A stretch of DNA of 64,000 nucleotides from Schnuerera sp. xch1 (GCF_019931165.1 NZ_JAIOUP010000001.1:124001-188000); one strand, 5' to 3'; shown: positions 42,165 through 50,285, counted from the first letter of the stretch. Program-made: numbers and translations. Notes: generated by a model from the letters alone, not told the origin.

Positions 42165-42208
42165 TATATAAGTAGTCACAAAATACATATTTTGTGACTA
42201 CTTATATA
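42165..42208. repeat. 21-bp inverted repeat in the recombinase leader
   Basis: Perfect arms 42165-42185 and 42188-42208 around CA, 12 bases upstream of the recombinase ribosome-binding site. No T tract follows on the minus strand, so it is not a normal terminator. It could be an operator, a translation-control hairpin or a recombination target. Confidence 0.6.
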
Positions 42209-42315
42209 TTTCGATAAAAGTTCTTAAAATCCTTCTTAAAATACTAGATATTATTAATTTTATTTAATCAGACCTATATAAACAAAACGAAATTTTAAAA
42301 TAGTCTTCATTTTGA

Positions 42316-42382
42316 GTTGTGACGCATTTTTAATAATGTTTTTATATCACACTAAGCTTATTACATACAAATGCGTTACAAC
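42316..42382. repeat. Imperfect inverted repeat between recombinase and ThiF genes
   Basis: GTTGTGACGCATTT (42316-42329) and AAATGCGTTACAAC (42369-42382) are inverted copies with one mismatch, 39 bases apart. A shorter pair CATACAA/TTGTATG (42364-42370, 42387-42393) overlaps the second arm. The 309-base stretch between the two coding regions otherwise holds no gene; a TTGTTT-N17-TAAAAT promoter for the recombinase is possible. Confidence 0.5.
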
Positions 42383-42452
42383 ACACTTGTATGCGGCGTG
42401 TTATTATATAATAAAATAAATCTGTGAAAATCGATAAATATCTTAACATTTT

Positions 42453-43139
42453 TTAAAATTTTACTGTATCAAAATTATTATTTAATGCATCTATAAACAA
42501 AACTTTATTTCTAAGTAAATCTCCGCGATTAAGTATAATTTTAATTACTTCCGATACTTGAATTGATGCAATTAATGGAGGTATAAAAGATAGATTACCT
42601 AATTCTTGTTCTATTCCTTTTTCTACTCCATTGTTTTGAGGATATAGATAATCAAAACTATTGTCCTCTGGAAAAATTGTTGTCACTTGTCCATAAAAAC
42701 CTCCAATAGCTCCATGAACCATAGGAATATTTAATATAGAGCAACCTGATTTGACTATTTTTCTTGATGAAATATTGTCTAATGCATCTACAACTATATC
42801 ATGATTTTTTAATAAATCTGTAGCATTTTTAATATCTATCATTTTTTTTATTGGAGTTATCGTTATATTTGGATTTACTAGTTGAATTCTTTTCTTTGTC
42901 TCTTCCGCTTTGTTTAATCCTAAGTTTTCAGTATTGCTGACTAACTGTCTGTTGAGATTAGTTTCATCGAAATCATCCCCATCTATTGCAGTTATATAAC
43001 CAGTACCTATCCTAGCTAACATTTCAACTATATATCCACCTAGACCTCCACAACCTACAACACATATTTTACTATTATTTAACTTTGCCATATCGTCTTT
43101 AGACAAAGATTTCATATTTTTTATATATCTTTTTTTCAC
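42453..43139 (-). CDS. ThiF/HesA/MoeB-family E1-like protein
   Basis: A 228-residue E1-like adenylating-enzyme homologue: GxGxxG nucleotide loop (VVGCGGLGG, about 28-36), DGDDFDETNLNRQ (about 54-66) with the conserved arginine, and DALDN (about 118-122). The CxxC zinc ligands usual in MoeB/ThiF are not seen and the region with the catalytic cysteine reads FPEDNSFDYLYPQ, so the partner and chemistry are open. No ubiquitin-like ThiS/MoaD gene is nearby. GTG 43139 follows GGTGGTGA. Confidence 0.85.
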   Translation of the reverse strand: MKKRYIKNMKSLSKDDMAKLNNSKICVVGCGGLGGYIVEMLARIGTGYITAIDGDDFDETNLNRQLVSNTENLGLNKAEETKKRIQLVNPNITITPIKKMIDIKNATDLLKNHDIVVDALDNISSRKIVKSGCSILNIPMVHGAIGGFYGQVTTIFPEDNSFDYLYPQNNGVEKGIEQELGNLSFIPPLIASIQVSEVIKIILNRGDLLRNKVLFIDALNNNFDTVKF

Positions 43140-43167
43140 TTATATCACCACCAATATAAATTTTTAA

Positions 43168-43212
43168 ACCAACAAAGGTTTACATAATTATCTTATGTAA
43201 ACCTTTGTTGGT
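43168..43212. terminator. Palindrome between ThiF and aminotransferase genes, similar to the dif-like site
   Basis: 20-base perfect arms (43168-43187 and 43193-43212) around TTATC. Its centre, GGTTTACATAA-TTATC-TTATGTAAACC, shares GTTTACATAA/TTATGTAAAC with the palindrome at 41107-41134, but with a 5-base centre. It should form the end of the aminotransferase transcript, though T runs are poor. Confidence 0.65.
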
Positions 43213-43239
43213 ATGCTTGTATATCTATATTCTTAATTA

Positions 43240-44430
43240 TTATTTTTCTAATATATTCTTGATTCTATGTAGACCATTTTTTATATTTTCCATAGATGTA
43301 GCATAAGATAGCCTAATATAATTATCGTTACCAAATCCTATTCCAGGGATTACAGCAACTTTGGCTTCATCAAGAAGAACTTTAGCAAAATCTAAAGAGT
43401 CATTAATCCTAATTCCATTTATTGTATTACCTTTTAATTCAGTAATATTAACCATAATGTAAAAAGCACCTTTTGGTTTTTTACAACTTAATCCTTTTAT
43501 TGAATTTATTGTTTCTACCATGTAGTTTCTTCTAGCTTCAAATTGTTTTTTCATCTCAACAGTATTATTTTGATCTCCTGTAATTCCTACTACGCTAGCG
43601 TATTGTGATATAGAACATGGATTAGAAGTAGTATGGCTTTGAATATTACTTATTATTTTAGCTATATTCTTATGAGCTGCTAAATATCCAATTCTCCATC
43701 CAGTCATTGAATATGCTTTAGACATTCCATTGATTACTATTGTTAAATTTTTAATATTTTCATTTAAAGATGCAATACTTATATGCTCTCCATCATATAC
43801 TAATTTCTCATATATTTCATCTGAAATGACAAAAATATTGTTTTTTATAGCCCAATCAGCAATTTGTTTCAACTCTTCTTTAGTATATATGGATCCTGTA
43901 GGATTATTTGGACTATTTAATATAATTGCTTTAGTTTTATTAGTTAAAACTTTGTTTAAATCTGTAACAGTAAATTTAAAATCATTTTCTTCTTTAGTTT
44001 GTACGAATATTGGCTTACCATCTGAAATTTTAATTAATTCGGGATAACTAACCCAATAAGGTATACCTATTATTACTTCATCACCTGGATTAATAATAGC
44101 CAGTAAAGCATTATATATTGAATGTTTTGCCCCGTTAGAAATAATGATATTTTCAGTTAAATAATCTAAATTATTATCATTTTTAAATTTATTACATATT
44201 GCTTCTTTTAATTGAACTATTCCTGAAGCTGGAGTATATTTAGTTAGTCCTTCTTCTATAGCTCTAATACCCTCTTTCCTAATGTTTTCAGGTGTATTGA
44301 AGTCAGGTTCTCCAGCTCCAAAACTTATTATATCTATTCCATTGGCTTTCATTGTTTTAGCTTTAGCAGTGATCTCCAATGTAACTGATGATGAAATCTT
44401 TAAGCCTTTTTTTGATACATCAAAGTTCAT
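43240..44430 (-). CDS. aspC: Class I aminotransferase (aspartate aminotransferase type)
   Basis: A 396-residue PLP aminotransferase of the Ig subgroup. It has FGAGEPDFNTP (about 37-47), NSPNNPTGSIY (about 167-177), the PLP lysine in NGMSKAYSMTGWRIG (about 231-245) and the substrate arginine in RLSYATS near the end. Aspartate and oxoglutarate are the usual substrates. ATG 44430 follows GGAGGT. It stands downstream of a PadR regulator and a PHP protein on the same strand. Confidence 0.93.
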   Translation of the reverse strand: MNFDVSKKGLKISSSVTLEITAKAKTMKANGIDIISFGAGEPDFNTPENIRKEGIRAIEEGLTKYTPASGIVQLKEAICNKFKNDNNLDYLTENIIISNGAKHSIYNALLAIINPGDEVIIGIPYWVSYPELIKISDGKPIFVQTKEENDFKFTVTDLNKVLTNKTKAIILNSPNNPTGSIYTKEELKQIADWAIKNNIFVISDEIYEKLVYDGEHISIASLNENIKNLTIVINGMSKAYSMTGWRIGYLAAHKNIAKIISNIQSHTTSNPCSISQYASVVGITGDQNNTVEMKKQFEARRNYMVETINSIKGLSCKKPKGAFYIMVNITELKGNTINGIRINDSLDFAKVLLDEAKVAVIPGIGFGNDNYIRLSYATSMENIKNGLHRIKNILEK

Positions 44431-44468
44431 ATTAATACCTCCAATTTTATTATTTTTTATATAATTAA

Positions 44469-44852
44469 TTAGAATTTTACACTATATAAATCTTCTAATA
44501 CATTTTGAACTATTGATAAAGAATCTTCAAAGACTTGCTTATTTTGAAGTAAGATGACTTTATAATGTTTATAACCACTATCGGTCAATTTATATCTTCT
44601 AATTGATTTCTTATCTGGTTCTTCCCATGAGCCTTTAACATACCCCTCTTTTTCTAATTCACGTAAAAGGGGATATACCATTCCTGGGCTTGGCTCCCAT
44701 TTGTTTTCTAATCTGACTTTTATTTCTTCAATTATTTCATTACCATAATAGCTTTTATCTTTAAGTAAATGTAAAATATATAGCTTTACAAAAGAAGTAG
44801 TGCTAATTTTAGAAGGAAATTGTCTATTCCTCATAGCTTTAAAATTATTCAA
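44469..44852 (-). CDS. PadR family transcriptional regulator
   Basis: A 127-residue PadR-type winged helix protein: YILHLLKDKSYYGNEI (about 27-42), SPGMVYPLLRELEKEGYV (about 56-73) and RRYKLTDSGYKHY (about 84-96), with a C-terminal dimerisation helix. TTG 44852 follows AAGGAAGGA and directly abuts the stop of the PHP gene. PadR proteins mostly respond to phenolics or drugs; the target here is unknown, and no transporter is next to it. Confidence 0.9.
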   Translation of the reverse strand: MNNFKAMRNRQFPSKISTTSFVKLYILHLLKDKSYYGNEIIEEIKVRLENKWEPSPGMVYPLLRELEKEGYVKGSWEEPDKKSIRRYKLTDSGYKHYKVILLQNKQVFEDSLSIVQNVLEDLYSVKF

Positions 44853-45668
44853 TTATATCCTTCCTTTCATAACAGGAATGTCATCTATTCTTATATAATA
44901 TTTCCCTAGTAAATATTCTCCTGATATTTTTTGACCGTGAAAATCTGATCCACCAGTTAATATTAAATTATTCTTTTTGCCAATTACTAATAAAAATTTT
45001 ACATCTTCTTTAGTGTGTTTTGGATTTATTAATTCTAAACCATCAATTCCTTTCTCTATACAATGATTAATTATATTTTTATTTTTTAATATTCCAGGAT
45101 GTGCTAATATTGTAATTCCATTCGCCCTATGAATTAGTTTTATAGTTTCAACTAAAGAAAAAGTTCTCTTTTCTACATATCCTGGTTTGCCTCTATTGAG
45201 AAATTTATCAAAAGCTTCTTTAATATCATTTACATAACCACGTTTGATTAAAGCTCGTGCAACGTGAGGTCGACCAAAATGATCTCTTTTAGAAAAACTT
45301 TTAACATCTTCTAATGTCAATTTCATACCAATGGAATTAATTCTATCTACCATTTTGATTCCTCTTCTAATTCTTTCCTCTTTTAATTTTTGAGTTGCAT
45401 TAATTATATTTGGAGATTCATAATCAATGAAGTATCCTAATATATGCACCTCTTCATCTTCATGTATACATCCAAATTCTATACCAGGAATAACGAAAAA
45501 ATCTTTAAAGTTTTTACTGTATTCTATAGATTGTTTTATACCTAAAATAGTATCATGGTCTGTTATTGCTATACCATTTATTCCTTTATTGAAGGCTATG
45601 TCAATAATTTGTTTAGGAGTAAATAACCCATCGGAGAAAGTTGTATGTACATGCATATCAAAGATCAT
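44853..45668 (-). CDS. PHP-domain phosphoesterase (RNase AM/TrpH type)
   Basis: A 271-residue metal-dependent phosphoesterase with the PHP motifs HVHTTFSDG (about 6-14), ITDHDT (about 36-41), GIEFG (about 64-68), LAHPG and GGSDFHG. Relatives act as nucleoside 3',5'-bisphosphate phosphatase or 5'-3' exoribonuclease (RNase AM). ATG 45668 follows AAAGGAGAG. It leads an apparent operon with the PadR gene. Confidence 0.88.
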   Translation of the reverse strand: MIFDMHVHTTFSDGLFTPKQIIDIAFNKGINGIAITDHDTILGIKQSIEYSKNFKDFFVIPGIEFGCIHEDEEVHILGYFIDYESPNIINATQKLKEERIRRGIKMVDRINSIGMKLTLEDVKSFSKRDHFGRPHVARALIKRGYVNDIKEAFDKFLNRGKPGYVEKRTFSLVETIKLIHRANGITILAHPGILKNKNIINHCIEKGIDGLELINPKHTKEDVKFLLVIGKKNNLILTGGSDFHGQKISGEYLLGKYYIRIDDIPVMKGRI

Positions 45669-45753
45669 ATATAACTCTCCTTTATTATCTAATTATATTA
45701 TATACAATCTTTAGATTGTGTATCAAGCAACATTTTATTATTAATAATAAAAT

Positions 45754-45787
45754 AAAAAACCTACTAAATTTAATTAGTAGGTTTTTT
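45754..45787 (-). terminator. spoVS terminator
   Basis: 14-base perfect arms around ATTTAA with six A/T pairs at the base, so T6 on the minus strand. It lies 28 bases after the spoVS stop and can also stop + transcription. Confidence 0.88.
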
Positions 45788-45814
45788 GATATACATTTTA
45801 CATATTACACAATA

Positions 45815-46075
45815 CTATCTTGGTTCTACAATTAATTTAATTGCTGTTCTTTCCTCACCATCAATTTCAATGTCAGTGAATGCGGGTATACAAATTAGAT
45901 CAATTCCACTAGGTGCTACAAATCCTCGTGCTATGGCTACAGCTTTAACTGCTTGATTTAAAGCACCTGCTCCAATAGCTTGGATTTCGGCATTACCTCT
46001 CTCTCTTAAAACTCCAGCTAGTGCTCCTGCTACAGAATTTGGGCTTGATTTTGCTGATACTTTTAATACATCCAT
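45815..46075 (-). CDS. spoVS: SpoVS, stage V sporulation protein S
   Basis: An 86-residue Alba-like protein that affects sporulation in Bacillus and is strongly conserved (VLKVSAKSSPNSVAGALAG, GAGALNQAVKAVAIARG). Its molecular task is not firmly known; nucleic-acid binding is suspected. ATG 46075 follows AGGGGGA. A clear sigma-H promoter lies upstream, in agreement with sigma-H control in B. subtilis. It follows rny, as in Bacillus. Confidence 0.97.
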   Translation of the reverse strand: MDVLKVSAKSSPNSVAGALAGVLRERGNAEIQAIGAGALNQAVKAVAIARGFVAPSGIDLICIPAFTDIEIDGEERTAIKLIVEPR

Positions 46076-46134
46076 TAAATATCCCCCTCTACACTATTTT
46101 TATAATATATAATTAATTAATATTTATATTACTT

Positions 46135-46161
46135 ATTCTACAAATATAATTAAAATCCTCT
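46135..46161 (-). promoter_or_regulatory. Sigma-H promoter of spoVS
   Basis: On the minus strand AGAGGATTT (46161-46153), 11 bases and GTAGAAT (46141-46135), a full match to RnAGGAwWW-N11/12-RnnGAAT. The spacing is the same as at the spo0A promoter. Confidence 0.78.
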
Positions 46162-46204
46162 TTTATTTCAAAAAATAAAAAATAAATTTTATCAATACTA
46201 GTTT

Positions 46205-47734
46205 TTACTTTGCATATTCTATTGCTCTTGTTTCCCTGATTACATTTACTTTAATTTGGCCAGGATAATCTAACTCATCTTCTATTTTCTTAACTATATC
46301 TCTCGCAGTAAGAACTATCTCATCGTCACTGAGGCTATCTGGTTTTACCATGATTCTCAATTCTCGACCTGCTTGTATAGCATAAGACTTTTCAATACCA
46401 TCAGAAGAATTAGCGATACTTTCTAATTTTTCAAGACGTTTAATGTAAGCTTCTAAAGTTTCTCTTCTTGCGCCTGGTCTAGCTGCCGAGATAGCATCAG
46501 CTGCTTGTACTAATACTGCTTCTACTGTTTTAGGCTCTATATCTCCATGATGAGCTGCAATACAATGTAAAATATCTTTTGATTCTTTATATTTTTTTGC
46601 TAAATTAACACCTATATCAACATGAGGCCCTTCAATTTCATGATCTACAGCTTTACCAATATCATGTAGTAAACCAGCTCTTTTAGCTATTCTTACATTT
46701 ACATCTAATTCAGAAGCCATTATACCAGCAAGATGAGAAACTTCGATAGAATGTCTAAGGACATTTTGTCCATAACTTGTTCTATATTTTAATCGTCCTA
46801 AAAGTTTTATTAATTCAGAATGAAGACCATGAATTCCTGTCTCAAACGCTGCTTGTTCTCCTTCTTCTCTTATCACATTGTCTACTTCTTTTTTTGCCTT
46901 TTCAACCATTTCTTCAATTCTAGCTGGATGAATTCTTCCATCCACTATTAATTTTTCAAGAGCAATCCTTGCAATTTCTCTTCTTATAGGATCAAAACCA
47001 GATAATACTACTGCTTCCGGAGTATCATCTATTATTAAATCAATACCAGTTAATGTTTCTAAGGTTCTAATATTTCTACCTTCTCTACCTATTATTCTTC
47101 CTTTCATTTCATCATTTGGTAGAGAAACAACAGTCACAGTAGATTCGGCAACATGCTCGGCGGCACATTTTTGAATTGCACAAGATATGATTTCTTTTGA
47201 TTTCTTTTCTGATTCTTCTTTAACTTTTCTTTCCATCTCTTTAATTAATACAGCGGATTCATGAGCTATTTCTTTCTTAATATCATTTAATAATATTTCT
47301 TTCGCTTCATCAGAAGTAAGACCTGAAAGCCTTTCCAATTCTTTAACTTGTTTATCATATAATTCGTCTATAAGACTTTCTTTTTTTTCTAATTCCTCTA
47401 CTTTTTTATTAAAAATATCCTCTCTTTTTTCTAAGGAATCAGCTTTTCTATCAATAGATTCTTCCTTCTGTAATAAACGTTTTTCTTGCTTTTGAATTTC
47501 AGATCTTCTTTCTCTATTTTCTTTTTCGCTCTCAAGTCTTATCTTGTGAGATTCTTCTTTAGCTTCTAGCAATATTTCTTTTTTATGAGTTTCAGCATCT
47601 CTATTTGCATCTTCAATAATTTTTTTAGATAATTCTTCAGCAATTCCTATCTTTCTTTCAGCAATGGTTTTTCTTATATAAAAACCAACTATAATTCCTA
47701 TAATAGCAATTAAGATATTAATTATGATATCAAT
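46205..47734 (-). CDS. rny: Ribonuclease Y with apparent AUU start
   Basis: RNase Y is the membrane-bound endoribonuclease that starts mRNA decay in many Firmicutes. From ATT 47734 the product is 509 residues (520 in B. subtilis): membrane helix (about 2-20, with GFYIRK), coiled coil (about 25-200), KH domain ([15 protein letters not shown]) and HD domain (LLHDIGKA), ending AIEYAK as in Bacillus. The frame is open back to a TAG before AGGAGG (47749-47744) yet has no ATG, GTG, TTG or CTG until TTG 47572 in the coiled coil. ATT 47734 lies nine bases behind AGGAGG; ATC 47740 is the less well spaced alternative. Starting at TTG 47572 would remove the membrane anchor and lacks a ribosome-binding site. 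Confidence 0.93.
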   Translation of the reverse strand: MDIIINILIAIIGIIVGFYIRKTIAERKIGIAEELSKKIIEDANRDAETHKKEILLEAKEESHKIRLESEKENRERRSEIQKQEKRLLQKEESIDRKADSLEKREDIFNKKVEELEKKESLIDELYDKQVKELERLSGLTSDEAKEILLNDIKKEIAHESAVLIKEMERKVKEESEKKSKEIISCAIQKCAAEHVAESTVTVVSLPNDEMKGRIIGREGRNIRTLETLTGIDLIIDDTPEAVVLSGFDPIRREIARIALEKLIVDGRIHPARIEEMVEKAKKEVDNVIREEGEQAAFETGIHGLHSELIKLLGRLKYRTSYGQNVLRHSIEVSHLAGIMASELDVNVRIAKRAGLLHDIGKAVDHEIEGPHVDIGVNLAKKYKESKDILHCIAAHHGDIEPKTVEAVLVQAADAISAARPGARRETLEAYIKRLEKLESIANSSDGIEKSYAIQAGRELRIMVKPDSLSDDEIVLTARDIVKKIEDELDYPGQIKVNVIRETRAIEYAK

Positions 47735-47810
47735 AACGATGCACCTCCTATTCTATTTAGTTTTCAAGTTTCATACAACATATTCTTTTTGTTTTAATGA
47801 CAGTTAAAAA

Positions 47811-47844
47811 TATAAACCGAGTCAGTATAAGCTTTCGGCTTATA
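47811..47844 (-). promoter_or_regulatory. rny leader with two alternative hairpins
   Basis: On the minus strand TATAAGC (47844-47838) can pair with GCTTATA (47832-47826, loop CGAAA), or the longer TATAAGCCGA (47844-47835) can pair with TCGGTTTATA (47820-47811) with one G-U. Both use the same 5' arm, so they exclude each other. A switch in the roughly 140-base leader is possible. Confidence 0.45.
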
Positions 47845-47884
47845 GCGTCTACACATTAATTTTTGTATAGCTATGTTCGTTATT

Positions 47885-47913
47885 ATTTTATTACTTTTCA
47901 ATAGATATGTCAA
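47885..47913 (-). promoter_or_regulatory. Sigma-A promoter of rny
   Basis: On the minus strand a consensus TTGACA (47913-47908), 17 bases and TAAAAT (47890-47885), right behind the stop of the ATPase gene. rny can thus be expressed without recA-operon read-through. Confidence 0.75.
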
Positions 47914-47918
47914 GAGTA

Positions 47919-48575
47919 TTAATTCAGTGTAATCTTTTCAACATTACTTATTGTCCCGTTTAGAGTAACTCTATATGAATTTGTTCCAATAGCAGATAAA
48001 TGATTGTTATGTGTTATCATTATTATTTGTCTTTCAAACATTTCTGATGTTTTCTTTAAAAAATCTGCTACATTAAAAATATAGTCTTCGCTTACATGTT
48101 TTGCTGGTTCATCTAAGATTAAGGGGCCTTCTATTTTGGGTTTATGAATTTGTAGGAAGGCTATACGTAAAGCTAAAGAAACAGTATCTACAACCCCTCC
48201 TCCTCTAGACTGTTCCGGTTTTGTTTTAATTGTAGTATCTTTGTCTTTGCTTATAACATAAAATTCTGCGTTAGGCTTCCCATATAATTCTTCTATTTCA
48301 ATCTTAAATTCTATATCATTTTCAAATATAAATTGCAAACAATTTGTTACTAATGATTCAATTTGAACTTTGGCTTGGTTTCTTGCAAATTCAGATGTTC
48401 TTTGTAACAATACGCTTACCTTTTCCATCAATTGTATTTTAGATTCTATACTTTCTATTAATTTATTGTAATTGTCAATCTGTTCTAAAATTTTTTCTCT
48501 TTTTCCTTGTTCTTTAGAAATATAAGAATTAACTTTAGATAAATATTTATCTAGCTCATCTATTTTATTAATCAC
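47919..48575 (-). CDS. Rad50/SbcC-like ATPase, C-terminal half as separate protein
   Basis: A 218-residue protein with a short coiled coil (about 1-75) followed by the C-terminal lobe of an SMC/Rad50-type ABC ATPase: signature-like SRGGGVVDT (about 123-131, in place of LSGGE), Walker B LILDEP with D155-E156, the D-loop AKHVSED and the switch histidine in ITHNN (H189). It has no Walker A; that lies in the protein encoded at 48825-50285. The two must join to make one ATPase. GTG 48575 has a modest AGAAGTGA upstream and starts four bases after the small coiled-coil gene. Confidence 0.85.
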   Translation of the reverse strand: MINKIDELDKYLSKVNSYISKEQGKREKILEQIDNYNKLIESIESKIQLMEKVSVLLQRTSEFARNQAKVQIESLVTNCLQFIFENDIEFKIEIEELYGKPNAEFYVISKDKDTTIKTKPEQSRGGGVVDTVSLALRIAFLQIHKPKIEGPLILDEPAKHVSEDYIFNVADFLKKTSEMFERQIIMITHNNHLSAIGTNSYRVTLNGTISNVEKITLN

Positions 48576-48579
48576 GATA

Positions 48580-48828
48580 TCACTTCTTTTCTAAAATATC
48601 TTTTGGCATTAATTCATTAGCTTCTTTAAATAATTCATTAATTTCTTCTTTTAACTTATTAATTTCTCCTTCTAATTCTTCTGGATTTACTCCTAAATCT
48701 TTTAATTCATCGACTATTTCTTGTTGCTGTTTATTAAGTTGTTCTAATCTCGCTTCAGCTCTATATTTCAAACTTTTAGCTTTTTCAAGGTCTTCTCTTA
48801 GGGTATTAAGTTCCTTTTCATAATTCAT
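48580..48828 (-). CDS. Small coiled-coil protein of the SbcCD-like cassette
   Basis: 82 residues, almost wholly a charged coiled coil with a break at LKDLGVNPEELEGEI (about 44-58). It starts within the stop of the ATPase N-half (ATGA overlap) behind GAAGGAGGA, so the two are coupled. The position, between the two ATPase halves, suggests that it completes the descending arm of the Rad50-like coil or bridges the halves (inference). I do not know a described function. Confidence 0.8.
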   Translation of the reverse strand: MNYEKELNTLREDLEKAKSLKYRAEARLEQLNKQQQEIVDELKDLGVNPEELEGEINKLKEEINELFKEANELMPKDILEKK

Positions 48829-50285
48829 TGATGAATTTCCTCCTTCTTGTAGCTATCTATTATTTTTTTAGTTCGTGCTTTATCTATAGGACTAAAACAC
48901 AAAGGACATACTTCAACTTTATTTAAAATTATCTTATATCTATTTAAATATTTATTCATTTCTTTATTTATATTAGATAAATTATTTTCTATTTTAAATA
49001 TTCTAGTTTTATTGGCATCATATTCCTTTTTGTAATTAACTAAGTTTTGTAAAATTTTATATTTTGATTCAAGTAAATCTTTTTTATTAAAAATCAAGTT
49101 TACATTCGATAATTTATTAATGTAAATTTGACCTATAGAAATATTTTTATGGATTTCGTCTAATTTTTCTTTTAAATTTTGTATCTTTTTGAGCCTTTGA
49201 AGATTTTCTTCAATTAAACTAATTCTTTTTTCAATTAAAACATTTTTTTGTAAAGCTTTTAATATATTATTATATATACTTAGTGTATCTTCAGTATATT
49301 TATATTTATTGTATATGGTTTCTAATTTAGAAGTCATATTAAAAAAAATACTTAATTTATTAATAGTTTTTTCTATTTTATGAATATCTTTCAATAAAAT
49401 TAGTAAGTTATTATCTTCTTTTATATTGTTTTGTATTTTAATCAACATGTAATATTTATCATAGATGTAGCTAAATTTTTTAATCTTTCTAGATAATATT
49501 TTTTCCTTGTTTGATACTTTCTCTAAATTTTTAAGTTTTCTTAAATATTTTTTTAATATATTATATTCTTCACTTGTTTTTTGAAATAACTTTAATCTTT
49601 GAGTCAAGTTGTCTAGTTTTGATTGTTTATTATGAATTTTATCTTTTATATTTTTTAGTTTATTAACTTTTATTGTTAAATCATCTAAATAATCATATTC
49701 AGATAAATTCTCATGAAGATCTTCTAATGTTTCTTTATAATTTTTTCTTTTAGTATTTAAGTTTCTAATGTCTTTTAATGTATCTTTTAGAGCATTGTCA
49801 ACTATATGTACTCCAACTAACCGTCCAATTGCATTTGCTCTTGTAGAATTCTTTTCAGATAATAAAAATGGACCTTCTAACTGTTCCCCAATATTTATTG
49901 AATTAGATTGGCCACTATCTAATATTATTTTTCTCATAGAAGTTTTATCTATAATCTCTTGGGGCACCTTTGTTCCAAAACCCTCAAACACAGTTTCTTC
50001 TCCGTTATTATCATATATATAATAAGCATTTTTAGTTTTACTTCTATATCTTTTTAATTTTATATTATCATTGAAAATAATGGTTACACTACACTCTGTT
50101 TCTCCTTCTCTGATAAAAAAATCTCCTACTGGTTCATTAAATAATGCCCATTTTATACCCCTAATAATTGCTGTTTTACCATGATCAGATGGGCCTACTA
50201 TAACATTTAAATATTGATCTAACTCAATTTCAGTATATTTATGTGATTGAAAATTTTCTAAAATTACTTTCTTAATATATTTCAT
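48825..50285 (-). CDS. Rad50/SbcC-like ATPase, N-terminal half with zinc-hook-like end
   Basis: A 486-residue protein: N-terminal ATPase lobe (1-165) with ENFQSHKYTEIEL and Walker A GPSDHGKTA (about 31-39), then a coiled coil of about 280 residues, and CPLC (C460, C463) 24 residues before the end, as in the Rad50/SbcC zinc hook. It stops soon after the hook and has no Walker B, which the 47919-48575 protein supplies. ATG 50285 begins directly after the nuclease stop. The N-terminal part is like recombination ATPases of phages and SbcC. The full cassette resembles SbcCD. Confidence 0.87.
   Translation of the reverse strand: MKYIKKVILENFQSHKYTEIELDQYLNVIVGPSDHGKTAIIRGIKWALFNEPVGDFFIREGETECSVTIIFNDNIKLKRYRSKTKNAYYIYDNNGEETVFEGFGTKVPQEIIDKTSMRKIILDSGQSNSINIGEQLEGPFLLSEKNSTRANAIGRLVGVHIVDNALKDTLKDIRNLNTKRKNYKETLEDLHENLSEYDYLDDLTIKVNKLKNIKDKIHNKQSKLDNLTQRLKLFQKTSEEYNILKKYLRKLKNLEKVSNKEKILSRKIKKFSYIYDKYYMLIKIQNNIKEDNNLLILLKDIHKIEKTINKLSIFFNMTSKLETIYNKYKYTEDTLSIYNNILKALQKNVLIEKRISLIEENLQRLKKIQNLKEKLDEIHKNISIGQIYINKLSNVNLIFNKKDLLESKYKILQNLVNYKKEYDANKTRIFKIENNLSNINKEMNKYLNRYKIILNKVEVCPLCFSPIDKARTKKIIDSYKKEEIHQ

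Noticed and set aside
46205-47572. RNase Y starting at TTG 47572 (455 residues)
   Set aside because: This start has no ribosome-binding site and would cut off the membrane helix and part of the coiled coil, whose codons are clearly conserved upstream in the same frame.
47919-50285. The SbcC-like genes as one gene broken by frameshifts
   Set aside because: Each piece has its own start, the second has a strong ribosome-binding site and an ATGA overlap, no catalytic motif is damaged, and the cut falls at the hook. This fits a real gene split, though it cannot be excluded without relatives.
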